Of a stretch of DNA of 64,000 bases, positions 18,331 through 28,159 are shown one piece after another. The stretch is from positions 1-64,000 of the forward strand of contig JAPLCW010000185.1 of NCBI GenBank assembly GCA_026392015.1, written 5' to 3'. The DNA comes from Candidatus Auribacterota bacterium. GTDB lineage: Bacteria; Auribacterota; Tritonobacteria; UBA1439. Under the pieces are notes generated by a model. That model saw only the letters and a list, made by a program, of their open reading frames with translations, did not search any database and was not told the DNA's origin. The translations under genes were made by a program, and so were the position numbers. The number at the start of each line of letters is the position of its first letter. Position 1 is the first letter of the stretch.

Positions 18331-20127
18331 ATGAATACGAACGCTGTACGCCAGGGCATTGCGTCCCTCACGATCATCGTGCTTATCGTCACCTTCTGTC
18401 TCAGTACATTCGACATCACCGAGCACGATTACTGGTGGCACCTGTCCACCGGAAAATATATACTCGCGCAGAGGACCGTCCCGCACATGGACGTGTTCTC
18501 CTACACCGCCACGCGGCCGTGGATCGCCCACTACTGGCTCGCCGATGTGATCGGCTACGCGCTCTACAGTGTCGTGGGTACGCCGGGGATGATAGTTCTT
18601 AACGCCCTCGCGATCACCTTCTCGTTCTGGGTCGTGCTCAGGATCGCGCGCGCGGTCTCCGCACCTCCCCTCATTGCGGAATCAATCACGCTGCTCGCCG
18701 TCTATGCGAGCCGGAGCCGGTTCTATGTGCGGCCGGAGACGTTCTCTTTCCTCCTGATGGCGCTCTACCTCGCGATCTACTACAGATGGAAACGCTCCGG
18801 GGAGAGATGGCTGCTCCTTGTCTTCCCCTTTCTTCAGGTACTCTGGATCAATCTTTACGGGGGGGGATCCGTGATCGGTCTCCTCCTGCTCGCCTGCTTC
18901 AGCGCCGGCGAGATTATGAATCTCCTTCTCCCCCTCGGGAGGGAGATGAGGAAGAAGAAGGGGGAGGTGTTCGGGCTGCTGCTCTCCGCGCTCGCCGCAT
19001 TCGGACTCTCTTTCATCAACCCCAATACCTATCGCACCGTGTTCTACTTTCTCATGAGCCGGGATCCGATATTCCGCCACATCGTCGAGTGGCGCCATAT
19101 GGAGCTCAAGGAACTGCTCGGGATCCATGGGCTCCTATTGGGGCTCGGCGGAATTCTCCTGGTGCGTTTTGCAGGGTCGACCGATTTCGTGGAGCTCGCC
19201 CTCTTCGCGGTTTTCGCCGCCCTCTCCGTGGACGCGCCGCGCAGCCTCCCGTTCTTCGCCATTGTATCGGTGCCGATCGTCGCTTCCCGGGCCCGTCGCC
19301 TCCTGGAATTGTGGAGAGAGAGAGGGCGTGATGCGGGAAGGGTCCTTTGCCAGCGTTGGCTCCAGTGCATCTTCGTTCTCGTCGTCGTCGTATTCTCGTT
19401 CTGGTATATCGTCAAGGATATCGGGAAATTTCAGAGCGACTATATTTTCGGATTTGGCGTCAACATGAAGCTCGTGCCGGTGGAGGCGGTGGATTTTATC
19501 GAGGAGAACGGGGTGCAGGGCCCGATATTCAACTCCTACGGCATCGGCGGCTATCTCATCTGGCGCCTCTATCCGCGGATGAAGGTGTTCGTGGACGGCA
19601 GGGTTGAAATGTACGGGACGGATTTCCTCAAAACATACATGCTCTACTGGCAGCCTGACGTATGGGAGGGGTATGTGAAGAAATACGGCATCAACGCGGC
19701 GATCATCGACCGGGAGCCGAACTACACGACGCAGTATCTGGACGAGGGCGGCCAGTGGACCCTCGTTTTCTTCGATGACCGGGCGATGGTGTACCTGCGG
19801 AATGCGCCCCAGAACGCCGCTCTTATCAAAAAATACGGTTATAGATACATTCGCCCCGCCGCCGGGAGGTTTGACTACCTCGACAGATACCTTTCGGATC
19901 CCGCATCCTCTCTCGCGGTCTTGGGGGAGCTCAAGAGAAGCCTGCATGACGAAATATACAATCTCAACGTCCACCTGATGCTCGGCTACTGCTACGTGAA
20001 GATGGGCGCCCCGTACTTCCCATTGGCCCTCCACGAGTACGAGGCCGCGGCCCGGATCATGCCGGAGGGAAAGGATATACAGAAGAAAATCGAGTGGGTG
20101 GAGCAGCAGATGGGGAGAAGAAGCTGA
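18331..20127 (+). CDS. Polytopic GT-C-like membrane protein with TPR-like tail
   Basis: A 598-residue protein. After helix 1, residues 28-43 (DITEHDYWWHLSTGKY) hold an acidic pair and the D-x-W-W-H-L motif that marks one group of GT-C-like proteins of environmental bacteria. PHMDVFSYTATRPWIAHYWL follows. About ten helices end near residue 375. A soluble region begins FNSYGIGGYLIWRLYPRMKVFVDGR (about 400-425), and the last ~90 residues (NLNVHLMLGYCYVKMGAPYFPLALHEYEAA) look like a TPR-type helical repeat. The start ATG is fixed by the hydrophobic N-terminus. It stands between two repeat-filled gaps. The transferase role is inferred. Confidence 0.65.
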   Translation: MNTNAVRQGIASLTIIVLIVTFCLSTFDITEHDYWWHLSTGKYILAQRTVPHMDVFSYTATRPWIAHYWLADVIGYALYSVVGTPGMIVLNALAITFSFWVVLRIARAVSAPPLIAESITLLAVYASRSRFYVRPETFSFLLMALYLAIYYRWKRSGERWLLLVFPFLQVLWINLYGGGSVIGLLLLACFSAGEIMNLLLPLGREMRKKKGEVFGLLLSALAAFGLSFINPNTYRTVFYFLMSRDPIFRHIVEWRHMELKELLGIHGLLLGLGGILLVRFAGSTDFVELALFAVFAALSVDAPRSLPFFAIVSVPIVASRARRLLELWRERGRDAGRVLCQRWLQCIFVLVVVVFSFWYIVKDIGKFQSDYIFGFGVNMKLVPVEAVDFIEENGVQGPIFNSYGIGGYLIWRLYPRMKVFVDGRVEMYGTDFLKTYMLYWQPDVWEGYVKKYGINAAIIDREPNYTTQYLDEGGQWTLVFFDDRAMVYLRNAPQNAALIKKYGYRYIRPAAGRFDYLDRYLSDPASSLAVLGELKRSLHDEIYNLNVHLMLGYCYVKMGAPYFPLALHEYEAAARIMPEGKDIQKKIEWVEQQMGRRS

Positions 20128-20424
20128 AAAGCTATCGAGCTATTTGAGGAGGCGATTGAGCGATTGGGCGATTAAGTGATAAAGTATCAAAGTAACAGAG
20201 CTCTCGGGCAATCGAGAGAAGGAGAAAATATAGCGATAGAGAAAAGAAAGCAATCGCTTTGACTTCAATCAGGGCAAGCCCACGATTGAGGGACAGAGAT
20301 AATAGGTTTATGATGCTGTTTGTAAAATATCTCCCTCTCCCGCTTATTGCGGGAGAGGGTGGGGGTGAGGGGAGATGCGACGGATTATCAAAAGAGATTT
20401 TGCAAGAAAATTGCGTAAATACCA
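20128..20424. other. Intergenic, repeat words only
   Basis: No gene is seen. gaggcgattgagcgattggg (about 20141-20160) belongs to the gcgatt-word family. Bases 20331-20378 form a palindromic word ctccctctcccgc/gcgggagagggtgggg of the type also found at 20901-20940. Confidence 0.5.
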
Positions 20425-20605
20425 GTAATGCATCACGTAGGGGTGGTACATTGCTGAATATGTCATTCCTGCCCCCGTTTTCACGAGGGTAAACTCCAGC
20501 AGGAATCCAGGTTTCATACTGGATCCCCGCTCGAGTTTACACTGAGCGCAGTCGAAGTGCCGGGATGACAAGTAAAAGGGATACCACCCATAAGTGACCC
20601 ATTAC
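20425..20605. repeat. MITE-like element, gtaatg-ended, copy 1
   Basis: A 181-bp element with imperfect inverted ends (left gtaatgcatcacgtaggggt, right the complement of gtaatgggtcacttatgggt) and an inner gtcattcctgc...cgggatgac palindrome. A second copy (159 bp) lies at 63796-63954. Its right end runs into the DUF559 pseudogene. It is non-coding. Confidence 0.75.
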
Positions 20606-20899
20606 AAATACCAAACGGATGCTGAACGTTGCTTATGGATTTTACTGCGCTCCCGAAGATTAGGGGGGTATAAATTCCGCAGACAGCATCCCATTGGCCC
20701 GTAGAGTGTAGATTTCTGCTGTAGTGAAATAGGATTGATTGTTGAACTGGATGGCGGTCAACATATGTATTCTGTTGAAAAAGATACTCAGAGAGCGAGG
20801 TTTTTAGCCCGCCAAGGGTTCCATATCTTGCGATTCTGGGATAATCAAATGCTTAAAGAGACAGAAGCTGTACTGGAAAGCATCTTGGCAAATCTGTCG
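20597..20899 (+). pseudogene. DUF559-domain (VSR-like endonuclease fold) protein, broken by an in-frame stop
   Basis: One frame reads TDAERCLWILLRSRRLGGYK, then FRRQHPIGP, a TAG stop at 20702-20704, then SVDFCCSEIGLIVELDGGQH and GFHILRFWDNQML. This is the DUF559 pattern (T-x-A-E-x-x-L-W...LRxRRLxGxKFRRQHPIGPYxVDFxC...ELDGxQH), with the stop in place of the expected Tyr. D and E/QH of the nuclease-like core are kept. No start codon or ribosome site is present, because the upstream end is the repeat element, and the 3' end runs into a ctcaccctggccctctcc repeat. It is a relic of a small nuclease-fold protein whose intact homologues are often near mobile DNA. Confidence 0.8.
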
Positions 20900-20979
20900 A
20901 ACCCTCACCCTGGCCCTCTCCCTATAGGAGAGAGGGGATCGGTTAAACCGCATTATTTCGTTATGTCTCAAAAAATATT

Positions 20980-22584
20980 ATGAAAACTGAGCGAATTCTG
21001 ATTTTTTTCATTCTTGTCTCTTTTCTCCTCAGGCTCTTCCTGTGCCTCCAGCCTGCGGCGGAACTGGTTCCCAAGGCTGTTTCCGACGATATGTTCTATT
21101 ATCTCTGCATCGCGAGAAATATCGCACACGGGCTCGGAGCGACGGCGGACGGCGTGAATGTCACGAACGGATTTCATCCGCTCTGGACGTTTGTGCTTGT
21201 TCCGCTCTCTCTGCTTTCCGGCGATGCGGTTCTCCAGGCGGCTCTCGTGGCGCTGACGTTTTTCTCGGTGCTCTCGGCCTGGTTCCTTTACAAAATCCTG
21301 AGGTTCTCATGTGACGAGGCCGCGTCCTTTCTCGCAGCTCTTGTGTGGCTTTTCTGCCCCTACACCGTGCTCGTCACGCTCGCCGGTGTCGAGGCTCCTC
21401 TCTTCGTGCTCGTACTCTCCGCCGCCGCATACTACTACCTCATGATGAAAAGCCGCGCCCCCGCCGGAGGCTATTCCTGGAAGAGACTTATTGTGCTCGG
21501 TATTCTCTCGGGCGCGGCAGCCCTGGCGAGGATCGACGGGGGAGTCTTCGCCGCGATACTGTTCCTGTCTCTCCTGGCGGAGCAAAGGGCGAGGGCGGCA
21601 TTCCCGAGGCGCGTAGTCGAGGCATGCGTCTTCGCGTGCGTCTGCGGAGTCGTGACCCTGCCCTGGTTCCTCTGGTCATATCTGAGAACCGGCTTCCTTC
21701 TTCAGACGAGCGGAAGCACGATCTATCACCAGCAGCACGTGATTTTCTGGGCGCAACAGAAGGACGCGGGCCCCCTGCGCTATGCCGCAGCGTGGATATC
21801 CCAGGTGCTCGCGAATTTCTCCGCGGCAGCCAGGTCTGTCTCGGTGCTCTGCGGCACGATCTATGCGGGGGCGGTCATCGCGCTGGTCGTTGTCGCATTG
21901 TCTCTCATGGTTGTCGATAGTCTTAAGGGCCGGCCATCCCGGAGATGGCTGAGGGGGGGCGCATCGCCGGCGTTCCTTTTCTGTTACGCTGCGGTGCTGC
22001 TGCTCCTTTACTGCGGCTACCTCTGGTACAGCCAGGACTGGTATTACTATTCGATCGTTTTTATCGCCTGTATTTTCCTCGGATGCGTATTCGATCTCCT
22101 GGACGAACGGTTGCGGCGGGGATGCGGCCTTATCCTGAGAACCTCCGCGATTGCCGCGGCCGCAGCGTGCATCGTCCTTTTTTCGCAATGGCAGACGCGC
22201 GCATGGTGGGAGAGGGGGATCCGGGGGTGGCAGATCGACATGTACCGCGCCGCGCTATGGGTGAAGAAAAATGTCCCCCAGGAGAGCAGGATCGGATCGT
22301 TCAACTCCGGAATCCTCTCCTACTACTGTCCCCAGACGGTCATCAACCTCGACGGTGTGGTCAACGGGGCGGCGTACAGGGCGATTCAGAACGGGAAGAT
22401 CTTTTCCTATGTGAGGGAGCAGGGGATCGATTATCTCGTCGAGTCGCCGCTTTCCATCAATTTCAGGATGTTTCAGTCCCCGGCGGCCCCTCCGCCGGCA
22501 ATGAAGGCAATCCACGCCGAGGGGACATACCCGGAAGCGGCGGCGCGACGGAATCCGGTGACTGTGTACCAGATTGTGCGCTGA
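20980..22584 (+). CDS. GT39-like GT-C glycosyltransferase
   Basis: A 534-residue polytopic protein. Residues 34-51 (AVSDDMFYYLCIARNIAHG) hold the D36/D37 pair after helix 1, and VTNGFHPLWTF (61-71) is the following family motif, typical of a group of PMT-like glycosyltransferases in environmental bacteria. About eleven helices run to residue ~415. The periplasmic tail starts IDMYRAALWVKKNVPQESRIGSFNSGILSYY, as in relatives. No clear ribosome-binding site precedes ATG 20980. It is the first of a five-gene run (20980-28159) with short gaps or overlaps. Confidence 0.8.
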   Translation: MKTERILIFFILVSFLLRLFLCLQPAAELVPKAVSDDMFYYLCIARNIAHGLGATADGVNVTNGFHPLWTFVLVPLSLLSGDAVLQAALVALTFFSVLSAWFLYKILRFSCDEAASFLAALVWLFCPYTVLVTLAGVEAPLFVLVLSAAAYYYLMMKSRAPAGGYSWKRLIVLGILSGAAALARIDGGVFAAILFLSLLAEQRARAAFPRRVVEACVFACVCGVVTLPWFLWSYLRTGFLLQTSGSTIYHQQHVIFWAQQKDAGPLRYAAAWISQVLANFSAAARSVSVLCGTIYAGAVIALVVVALSLMVVDSLKGRPSRRWLRGGASPAFLFCYAAVLLLLYCGYLWYSQDWYYYSIVFIACIFLGCVFDLLDERLRRGCGLILRTSAIAAAAACIVLFSQWQTRAWWERGIRGWQIDMYRAALWVKKNVPQESRIGSFNSGILSYYCPQTVINLDGVVNGAAYRAIQNGKIFSYVREQGIDYLVESPLSINFRMFQSPAAPPPAMKAIHAEGTYPEAAARRNPVTVYQIVR

Positions 22585-22622
22585 GGATCGGATGTGTCGG
22601 GAAAACCGTGTGGAATACTTTT

Positions 22623-24059
22623 ATGAATGATTCCTATAGAGTTTCTGGAAAGGGTACGCTCGCGAGGGTGCTGATTCTCGCGGCTATCTTGTTCGCTGTA
22701 TTTTACTTTAACTACTTCAATGATATCCAGCGCTTTCTGCTCTCGCAGAACGATTGGCTGAAGAGGTTGCGTTTCTACGCCGATGTGAAGCACCAGGTGT
22801 TCACCCTGGGACAATTTCCCCATTACCACCCCTATTATTTTAAAGGAACCAACGTCCTTTTCGCGAATGCGGAGGAATCGGTGCTCACGCCCATCAATCT
22901 CCTCCTGCCGTTGGTGTCGCTCTACCACTTTTTTATCTACCATCTCATCCTCCATTACCTCGCCGCCCTCATCGGCTTTGTCCTCCTGAGGAGGTTGCTC
23001 GGCCTACCCTATTTTTCGATTCTGCTGATGTTCGTGCTGTTCGGTTTTAACGGGAGGATCCTCTCCAACTATTATGTCGGACACGCCGGTTTCATCACGG
23101 TAATGTGGATTCCGCTTCTGCTGTATTTCTATTTGTCGTACCTCCTTCGAGGGGAGCGGCTCCTCTTCCATTGCGCGGCATCGGCGCTCATCATGACGTT
23201 GATATTTTTCGAAGGGGGAGTCCATGTCATTAACTGGCTCATCGCAATGTTCGCGTGCGATGCGGTCCTGATCTTCGCAGGCTGGTTCCTTGACCGGCGA
23301 CGGGGGGTGCGGGGGGCATTCCCATCTGTCGCGAGATTCTGGGGATTGACCCTGCCTCTGTTCCTGGGACTGAGCGCGATAAAGATATTCCCCTGCGCGA
23401 GCGTGTGGGGGGGGATGCAGTTCATCGGAGGGGGGGTTGGGTATCAAAACCTCGTGTTTTTTGCCCAGACCTTTTACCAGCGGGGACTCGGTACGGTAAT
23501 CCCGTTCAAGGAGTTCTGGCTCCAGGAGGCGTACAACTATGTCGGCAGCGTTGCCTCCGTTCTGGCCGTGATCTCCATGGCGTATTCGCTGTGCGGAGGC
23601 CGGGATACTGTGATGAGGAGATTCGCGCTCCTCTCGATTCTGTTCCTCGTTTTTTCGATCGGCCAGAGCTATCTGGACATCTTTGGCCATTTCCCGCTTC
23701 TGGGCCAGGAGCGTGCCCCCACCAGATTCATCTTTGTGGTCATGGCGATCTGGTCGCTTCTGATCCCCGGCGCGCTACACGGAATTATGGGGCGCCTGAA
23801 GTTCGGCGCGGCGTTGCAGGAGATGGTGATGTGTGTCCTCGGCATGGCGATCTACTGGCAGCTTTTCTCCGAGAGCAGACGGTGGATGGTGGTGCGTGAG
23901 CAGCTCGCGCCGGAAATGATGCTCTCCGGCAGGTACGAGTTACCCGCAGCCTATCATCGCACTTTTTATGCGGGCCTCGCCGTGACCGCGGTGACCATCG
24001 TCTGCCTCCTGATTGCCGCGCTATGGGTGCGCGCGAGATCGAGAAGGGGATGCGCATGA
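22623..24059 (+). CDS. YfhO-like polytopic membrane protein (short form)
   Basis: A 478-residue protein starting at ATG 22623, 38 bases after the previous stop. The open frame extends much further upstream, but that part overlaps the preceding gene and is a shadow. The first periplasmic loop FPHYHPYYFKGTNVLFANAEESVLTPINLLLPL matches the YfhO layout (F-P-x-x-N-P-Y...G...N-P...P-x-N-L-L). FFEGGVHV and LSAIKIFP are shared with the protein at 45135-46904, so those two are paralogues. It lacks the C-terminal periplasmic beta domain of full-length YfhO proteins. In Gram-positives YfhO-type proteins glycosylate teichoic acids. The role here is inferred. Confidence 0.65.
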   Translation: MNDSYRVSGKGTLARVLILAAILFAVFYFNYFNDIQRFLLSQNDWLKRLRFYADVKHQVFTLGQFPHYHPYYFKGTNVLFANAEESVLTPINLLLPLVSLYHFFIYHLILHYLAALIGFVLLRRLLGLPYFSILLMFVLFGFNGRILSNYYVGHAGFITVMWIPLLLYFYLSYLLRGERLLFHCAASALIMTLIFFEGGVHVINWLIAMFACDAVLIFAGWFLDRRRGVRGAFPSVARFWGLTLPLFLGLSAIKIFPCASVWGGMQFIGGGVGYQNLVFFAQTFYQRGLGTVIPFKEFWLQEAYNYVGSVASVLAVISMAYSLCGGRDTVMRRFALLSILFLVFSIGQSYLDIFGHFPLLGQERAPTRFIFVVMAIWSLLIPGALHGIMGRLKFGAALQEMVMCVLGMAIYWQLFSESRRWMVVREQLAPEMMLSGRYELPAAYHRTFYAGLAVTAVTIVCLLIAALWVRARSRRGCA

Positions 24060-24138
24060 GCGCCGGTACGCTGGTGGCTGCGCGGGGCGCTGTTGCATTC
24101 CGTCGTTCCGTGCGGATTCAATGGCGGGGGAGAGGCAG

Positions 24139-26631
24139 ATGAACGGAGAGGTGCGGATGCAGTGGCAGGGGGCAGGACATTTATCTGATAGGGGCGGACA
24201 TTTCCGACGCTGGCGGGATGCCGGGTGCCTTCTCCTTCTGGCGCTCCTCACGCTGTTCTTTCTTAAGGACGGACTCTTCGCCCGCTCGCCTGTGGTGATC
24301 GCCGATCCCATGGTCATTGATCTTACCCATCATGTTTATCCCTGGAAGCTCTTCGGATTCAGCTCGCTGCAACGGGGGGAAATTCCTCTGTGGAATCCGT
24401 ACCTGTTCTGCGGGGCCCCTTTTATCGCGAGCTGGTCATCGGCGATGTTCTACCCTCTGAATGCGCTCTTCCTGTTCCTGCCCGTTCACACGTCCATCAA
24501 CTGGAGTTTCGCGCTCCATATCTTCCTCACCGGCATGTTCACCTATCTGTTCATGAGACTGGTGGGCGTGGCGGAGTTCGGCTCTCTGATCGCGTCGATC
24601 TCGTTCATGTTCTCCGGGACGGTCATCTTGCGCCTCTTCGCGGGCCATCTCTCGATTGTGTGCGCATTGACCTGGTTTCCCGCGCAGATCCTCGCGGTGG
24701 AGGCGGGGCTGCGATTCAAACGGTTGTCCTGTTTCATACTCGGTGGGCTTGCGGTGGGTATGCAGTGGCTCGCGGGGCATCCGCAGTATCCGCTGTACAG
24801 CCTTATGGCGCTCGTCGTCTACTTCGTCTTGCGGCTCGCCATCCGTGTGAGCGGTTCTGAAAAGGGATTTGCCCTCCGGGCGTGCGTTTTTCTCCTGGTG
24901 ATGCTCGCGGCGGGTTTCGCTCTCGGCGCGGTTCAGATTCTCCCCAGCCACGAGTTCGCGCAGCATTCGTACCGGGGGCAAAAATTTGATTATGCGGGGG
25001 CCGTGGCGAATTCTCTGCCGCTTGAGAACCTCGTGACATTTCTCGTACCGGACGCGTTCGGGAACTTCAAGGATGTCTTCTGCTGGGGGCAATGCTACCT
25101 ATGGGAAGGATCCGTATATATGGGCATCCTGCCGCTCGCCCTCGCGCTTCTTTCGTTGTTTGGGAGGCGGAGCAGGTACGTGTATATTTTTGGGTTGATG
25201 GCGGTCCTCTCCTTCCTCATCGCGATGGGGCGTTTCACCCCCTTGTTCACGCTGCTCTATGATTACGTGCCCGGTTTTAAAATGGCGAGGGGAAGCGCGC
25301 GGATGCTTGTTGTCACCGTATTTTCGCTTTCGGCACTGGCGGGGTTTGGGGTAAACGCGCTTCAGGACGGTTCACCCCCGCAGAGGAAACTCTTCCTCCG
25401 GGCGTTCTGCGGGGCGGCGGCGGCGTGTGTCGTGCTTGTCGCGTTGTATTACGCGGGAATTGCGGGGGGCGCCGGAGATGCGACCGTCTGGAAGGCATTA
25501 CTCCATTACCGTAAATCCACCGATAGCGCATACTGGAAGATTCTCGACGACCCGAGTTTTGTGCGCAGCGCATATGAGATGTTTCGCCTGGGCGTCCTGC
25601 GCCTTATAGCCCTCACCGGCGTTACCGCGCTGATTCTTTTGCTCGCGGCGCGGAGGGAGAGGAATTTGGGAATGATGAAGGCGCTTATGGTGGCTGTAGT
25701 GGCTCTGGATCTGTGGAGTTACGGCGGTCCTTTCATTCACACAGAACCTATTTCCGCATGTTGGTGGCCAAAGAGCGCGATGGATTTCTTGTCGAAGGAC
25801 AGTTCCCTCTTCAGGATCTTCAGGGATTACTGGGTGTCGGCACTCGGCGTGAATCAGAATATGAATAACCGGATTGCGTCGGTGGACGGCTATGAGGCCG
25901 ATTTTGTGAGTGTGTTCAAGGAGTTTGTTGACGCGGTGGGCATCAATCAGGAGAATGCGGCTCGCGTCCTGAGTGATGCGCGCGCGTCACGGATCGCGGC
26001 AATGATGAACATGAAATATGTCATTCTGCCCGCGGGGAAGATGGTGGGCAGTCCCCTGTGCGTGCTCAAGTTTGATGGGGAGGGGTTCTGGGGGTACGAG
26101 CGCACGGAGGTTTTGCCGCGCGCGTTCGTGGTGCACGGCGCGAAGGTCATCCCGGAGCCGGCCGCGGTGCTGGCATTTCTCGAGGTGGGCGATTTCAGGC
26201 CTCGGGAACAGGTGCTGCTGTCCGATGCCCCGGGGAGCCGGCTGCCGGAGTACGGCGCGGCGAGCGATCGTGAGGAGGCGACCATCGTCCGGTATTCTCC
26301 CAACGAGGTGGTGGTGAAGAGCACCCTGGAAGAGCCGGGCATTCTCTTCCTCAGCGATGTCTACTACCCCGGTTGGACGGTGCGTATTGACGGCGCCCCC
26401 GGCCGTATCCTTCGCGCCAACTACGCATTCCGCGCCGTGTTTCTGGAAAAGGGCGCACATGAGGTGCGTTTCCGCTACCTCCCTCAGTCATTTATAGAGG
26501 GGGCATTGCTCAGCCTCATCTCACTCGCAATGGTGGCGGCGTGGATTGCCTATGGATGGGGGAGGGGGAAGGGACGCAGGGCCGCGCCATACGAAATGCG
26601 CGGGAAGGACGGCGCAGATGCGGTTGCCTGA
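24139..26631 (+). CDS. YfhO family membrane protein
   Basis: An 830-residue protein of the YfhO family (GT-C fold). The N-terminal loop has DLTHHVYPWKLFGFSSLQRG, then EIPLWNPYLFCGAPFIASW and YPLNALFLFLP. HPQYPLYSL and GFKMARGSARMLVVT are further conserved points. After about twelve helices comes a large periplasmic part ending in the YfhO signature FLSDVYYPGWTVRIDG...NYAFRAVFL and a last helix. I chose ATG 24139 with its ggggagagg site. The open frame begins at 24013, inside the previous gene. It is very similar in plan to the protein at 34633-37173. It overlaps the next gene by 14 bases, so translation is probably coupled. Confidence 0.88.
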   Translation: MNGEVRMQWQGAGHLSDRGGHFRRWRDAGCLLLLALLTLFFLKDGLFARSPVVIADPMVIDLTHHVYPWKLFGFSSLQRGEIPLWNPYLFCGAPFIASWSSAMFYPLNALFLFLPVHTSINWSFALHIFLTGMFTYLFMRLVGVAEFGSLIASISFMFSGTVILRLFAGHLSIVCALTWFPAQILAVEAGLRFKRLSCFILGGLAVGMQWLAGHPQYPLYSLMALVVYFVLRLAIRVSGSEKGFALRACVFLLVMLAAGFALGAVQILPSHEFAQHSYRGQKFDYAGAVANSLPLENLVTFLVPDAFGNFKDVFCWGQCYLWEGSVYMGILPLALALLSLFGRRSRYVYIFGLMAVLSFLIAMGRFTPLFTLLYDYVPGFKMARGSARMLVVTVFSLSALAGFGVNALQDGSPPQRKLFLRAFCGAAAACVVLVALYYAGIAGGAGDATVWKALLHYRKSTDSAYWKILDDPSFVRSAYEMFRLGVLRLIALTGVTALILLLAARRERNLGMMKALMVAVVALDLWSYGGPFIHTEPISACWWPKSAMDFLSKDSSLFRIFRDYWVSALGVNQNMNNRIASVDGYEADFVSVFKEFVDAVGINQENAARVLSDARASRIAAMMNMKYVILPAGKMVGSPLCVLKFDGEGFWGYERTEVLPRAFVVHGAKVIPEPAAVLAFLEVGDFRPREQVLLSDAPGSRLPEYGAASDREEATIVRYSPNEVVVKSTLEEPGILFLSDVYYPGWTVRIDGAPGRILRANYAFRAVFLEKGAHEVRFRYLPQSFIEGALLSLISLAMVAAWIAYGWGRGKGRRAAPYEMRGKDGADAVA

Positions 26632-28159
26632 AAGAGGCTCGCTATATAACAGGATCATCCTCATGCTTGTCTGCGTCCCGGTGGTGCAGACACTTTTGTG
26701 CCACGATATGCCGGGTCTCAATGCCGATGTCGCGCTCATGGGTATCTCGGCGTATAAAATTCTGCACGGCGAAACCACCGGGCTGCGCGGCGAAACGCCC
26801 TACACGGGATCGCTCCGGATATATCTGACGACCCTCCTTTTCCGGATAGGGGGCGTCAACCGGCTTTGCCTCGAGCTTGCCCTCGGGATCTACAACTCAC
26901 TCACCCTTCTCTTCGTGTATCTCCTGGGGAAGAGAATGATCTCCGCGCGCGCCGGGATCATTTGTGCCGTTGTCGTCTCGTGCGCCCCATGGTTTGTGGT
27001 GAAAGATCCTGAAAACTGGCAGTACCTTCTGCTGGTGGCTGCCCTTTATCTCCTGGTGCGGCGTCGGGACGCAGGCAAATCCCAAACTTCTACGCAAAAT
27101 GCAAAGGAGTTGAGGAGTAAGAATCTAAGCGCGGGCGAAGTTCTCACAGCTCTCATGGGAGGGATTGTGATCGGTCTCGGATGTTATGAACATCAACTCA
27201 CCGCGATCATCCCCCTCTCCCTTCTGATTGCGTACGCGGTGTATCGCAGGGGGAGCGGCATGGCATGGGGCCGTCTCGCGCTCATTCTGACCGGGTGCGC
27301 GGCCGGTTTTTCCCCGAGGATTATCTCCAGCATCGTGCACGCGATACCCGTTCCCATGGAGACGCTCAATGCGCCATCGAGGGTTGCGCGCGATGCGGCG
27401 GCCTGCGTCCCCTACTTCCTGAGCCTTCTGAACGGGTCGGTGGTTTACCTGGCGCACACCGGACGCATCAGGTTCTGGGTTATCCCGATCAATGCCGCGC
27501 TGTTCTTCGGCTCCCTCAGTGTCCTTTTGTTCTGGGGGAAAAAGAGCCTCGCGTATGCCATGGTGGCCCTGTTTCTCATGCTCTATCTCCTTCCCCTCAT
27601 TGTGGTGAAATACACGACAATGCGATACTTCTTCGGCGCGCTTATGACCGCCGCGCTGATTTCAGGAGTCGGCATATACGTGGTGTCATGCAGGTATGCA
27701 GTGGCGGGCATGCTTATCCTGCTCGTGTACGCTGCATGCAATATATTCTATATAGCCGAGAATTTTTATATGGAGTTCGGGGAGACGGGAGGAGGCCTGA
27801 CAATCTTCAGGACGGGCAATGTGTTTGATGCGAGCCATCACCTGGCGAGAACCGATTTTCTGTACGAGTGCCTGGACAAGACCGTGCCGGTAATTGTTGC
27901 TCCCGAGCCATTCATCGGCACCCCGCTCAGATTCTACGATCTTGGGCCTGGAAGCTTCAAGGTGATCACGGGGAAGATGGACGCGTCGTACGACAGTTTC
28001 TATTTTATCGATTATGCGAACGGCGGCAAGCTCGGCATCAGGATAGTGCCGTCCCTTTTCCCTGAGTACACCATCACCACGGAGTGCCCGGAACTCAAAA
28101 ATTTTTCCGTGTACCGGTTCGTCAGAAAATCAACGGGGTATGTCGCCCGGCCCCGTTGA
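26618..28159 (+). CDS. GT39-like GT-C glycosyltransferase
   Basis: A 513-residue polytopic protein. The start at ATG 26618 (MRLPERGSLYNRIILM) lies inside the last 14 bases of the YfhO gene. The longer open frame from 26546 has no hydrophobic N-terminus and is rejected. LNADVALMGISAYKILHG (residues 34-51) places D37 after helix 1, and PYTGSLRIYLTTLLFRIGG follows, as in PMT_2 proteins. A loop near residues 148-168 (SQTSTQNAKELRSKNLS) is less GC-rich and may be an inserted sequence. The C-terminal soluble part (LYECLDKTVPVIVAPEPF) is short. It ends overlapping the convergent gene 28130-30358 by 30 bp. Confidence 0.75.
   Translation: MRLPERGSLYNRIILMLVCVPVVQTLLCHDMPGLNADVALMGISAYKILHGETTGLRGETPYTGSLRIYLTTLLFRIGGVNRLCLELALGIYNSLTLLFVYLLGKRMISARAGIICAVVVSCAPWFVVKDPENWQYLLLVAALYLLVRRRDAGKSQTSTQNAKELRSKNLSAGEVLTALMGGIVIGLGCYEHQLTAIIPLSLLIAYAVYRRGSGMAWGRLALILTGCAAGFSPRIISSIVHAIPVPMETLNAPSRVARDAAACVPYFLSLLNGSVVYLAHTGRIRFWVIPINAALFFGSLSVLLFWGKKSLAYAMVALFLMLYLLPLIVVKYTTMRYFFGALMTAALISGVGIYVVSCRYAVAGMLILLVYAACNIFYIAENFYMEFGETGGGLTIFRTGNVFDASHHLARTDFLYECLDKTVPVIVAPEPFIGTPLRFYDLGPGSFKVITGKMDASYDSFYFIDYANGGKLGIRIVPSLFPEYTITTECPELKNFSVYRFVRKSTGYVARPR

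Noticed and set aside
21945-22622. N-terminal extension of the 22623 protein
   Set aside because: It overlaps the preceding glycosyltransferase gene in another frame and encodes no hydrophobic segments. ATG 22623 starts the real membrane protein.
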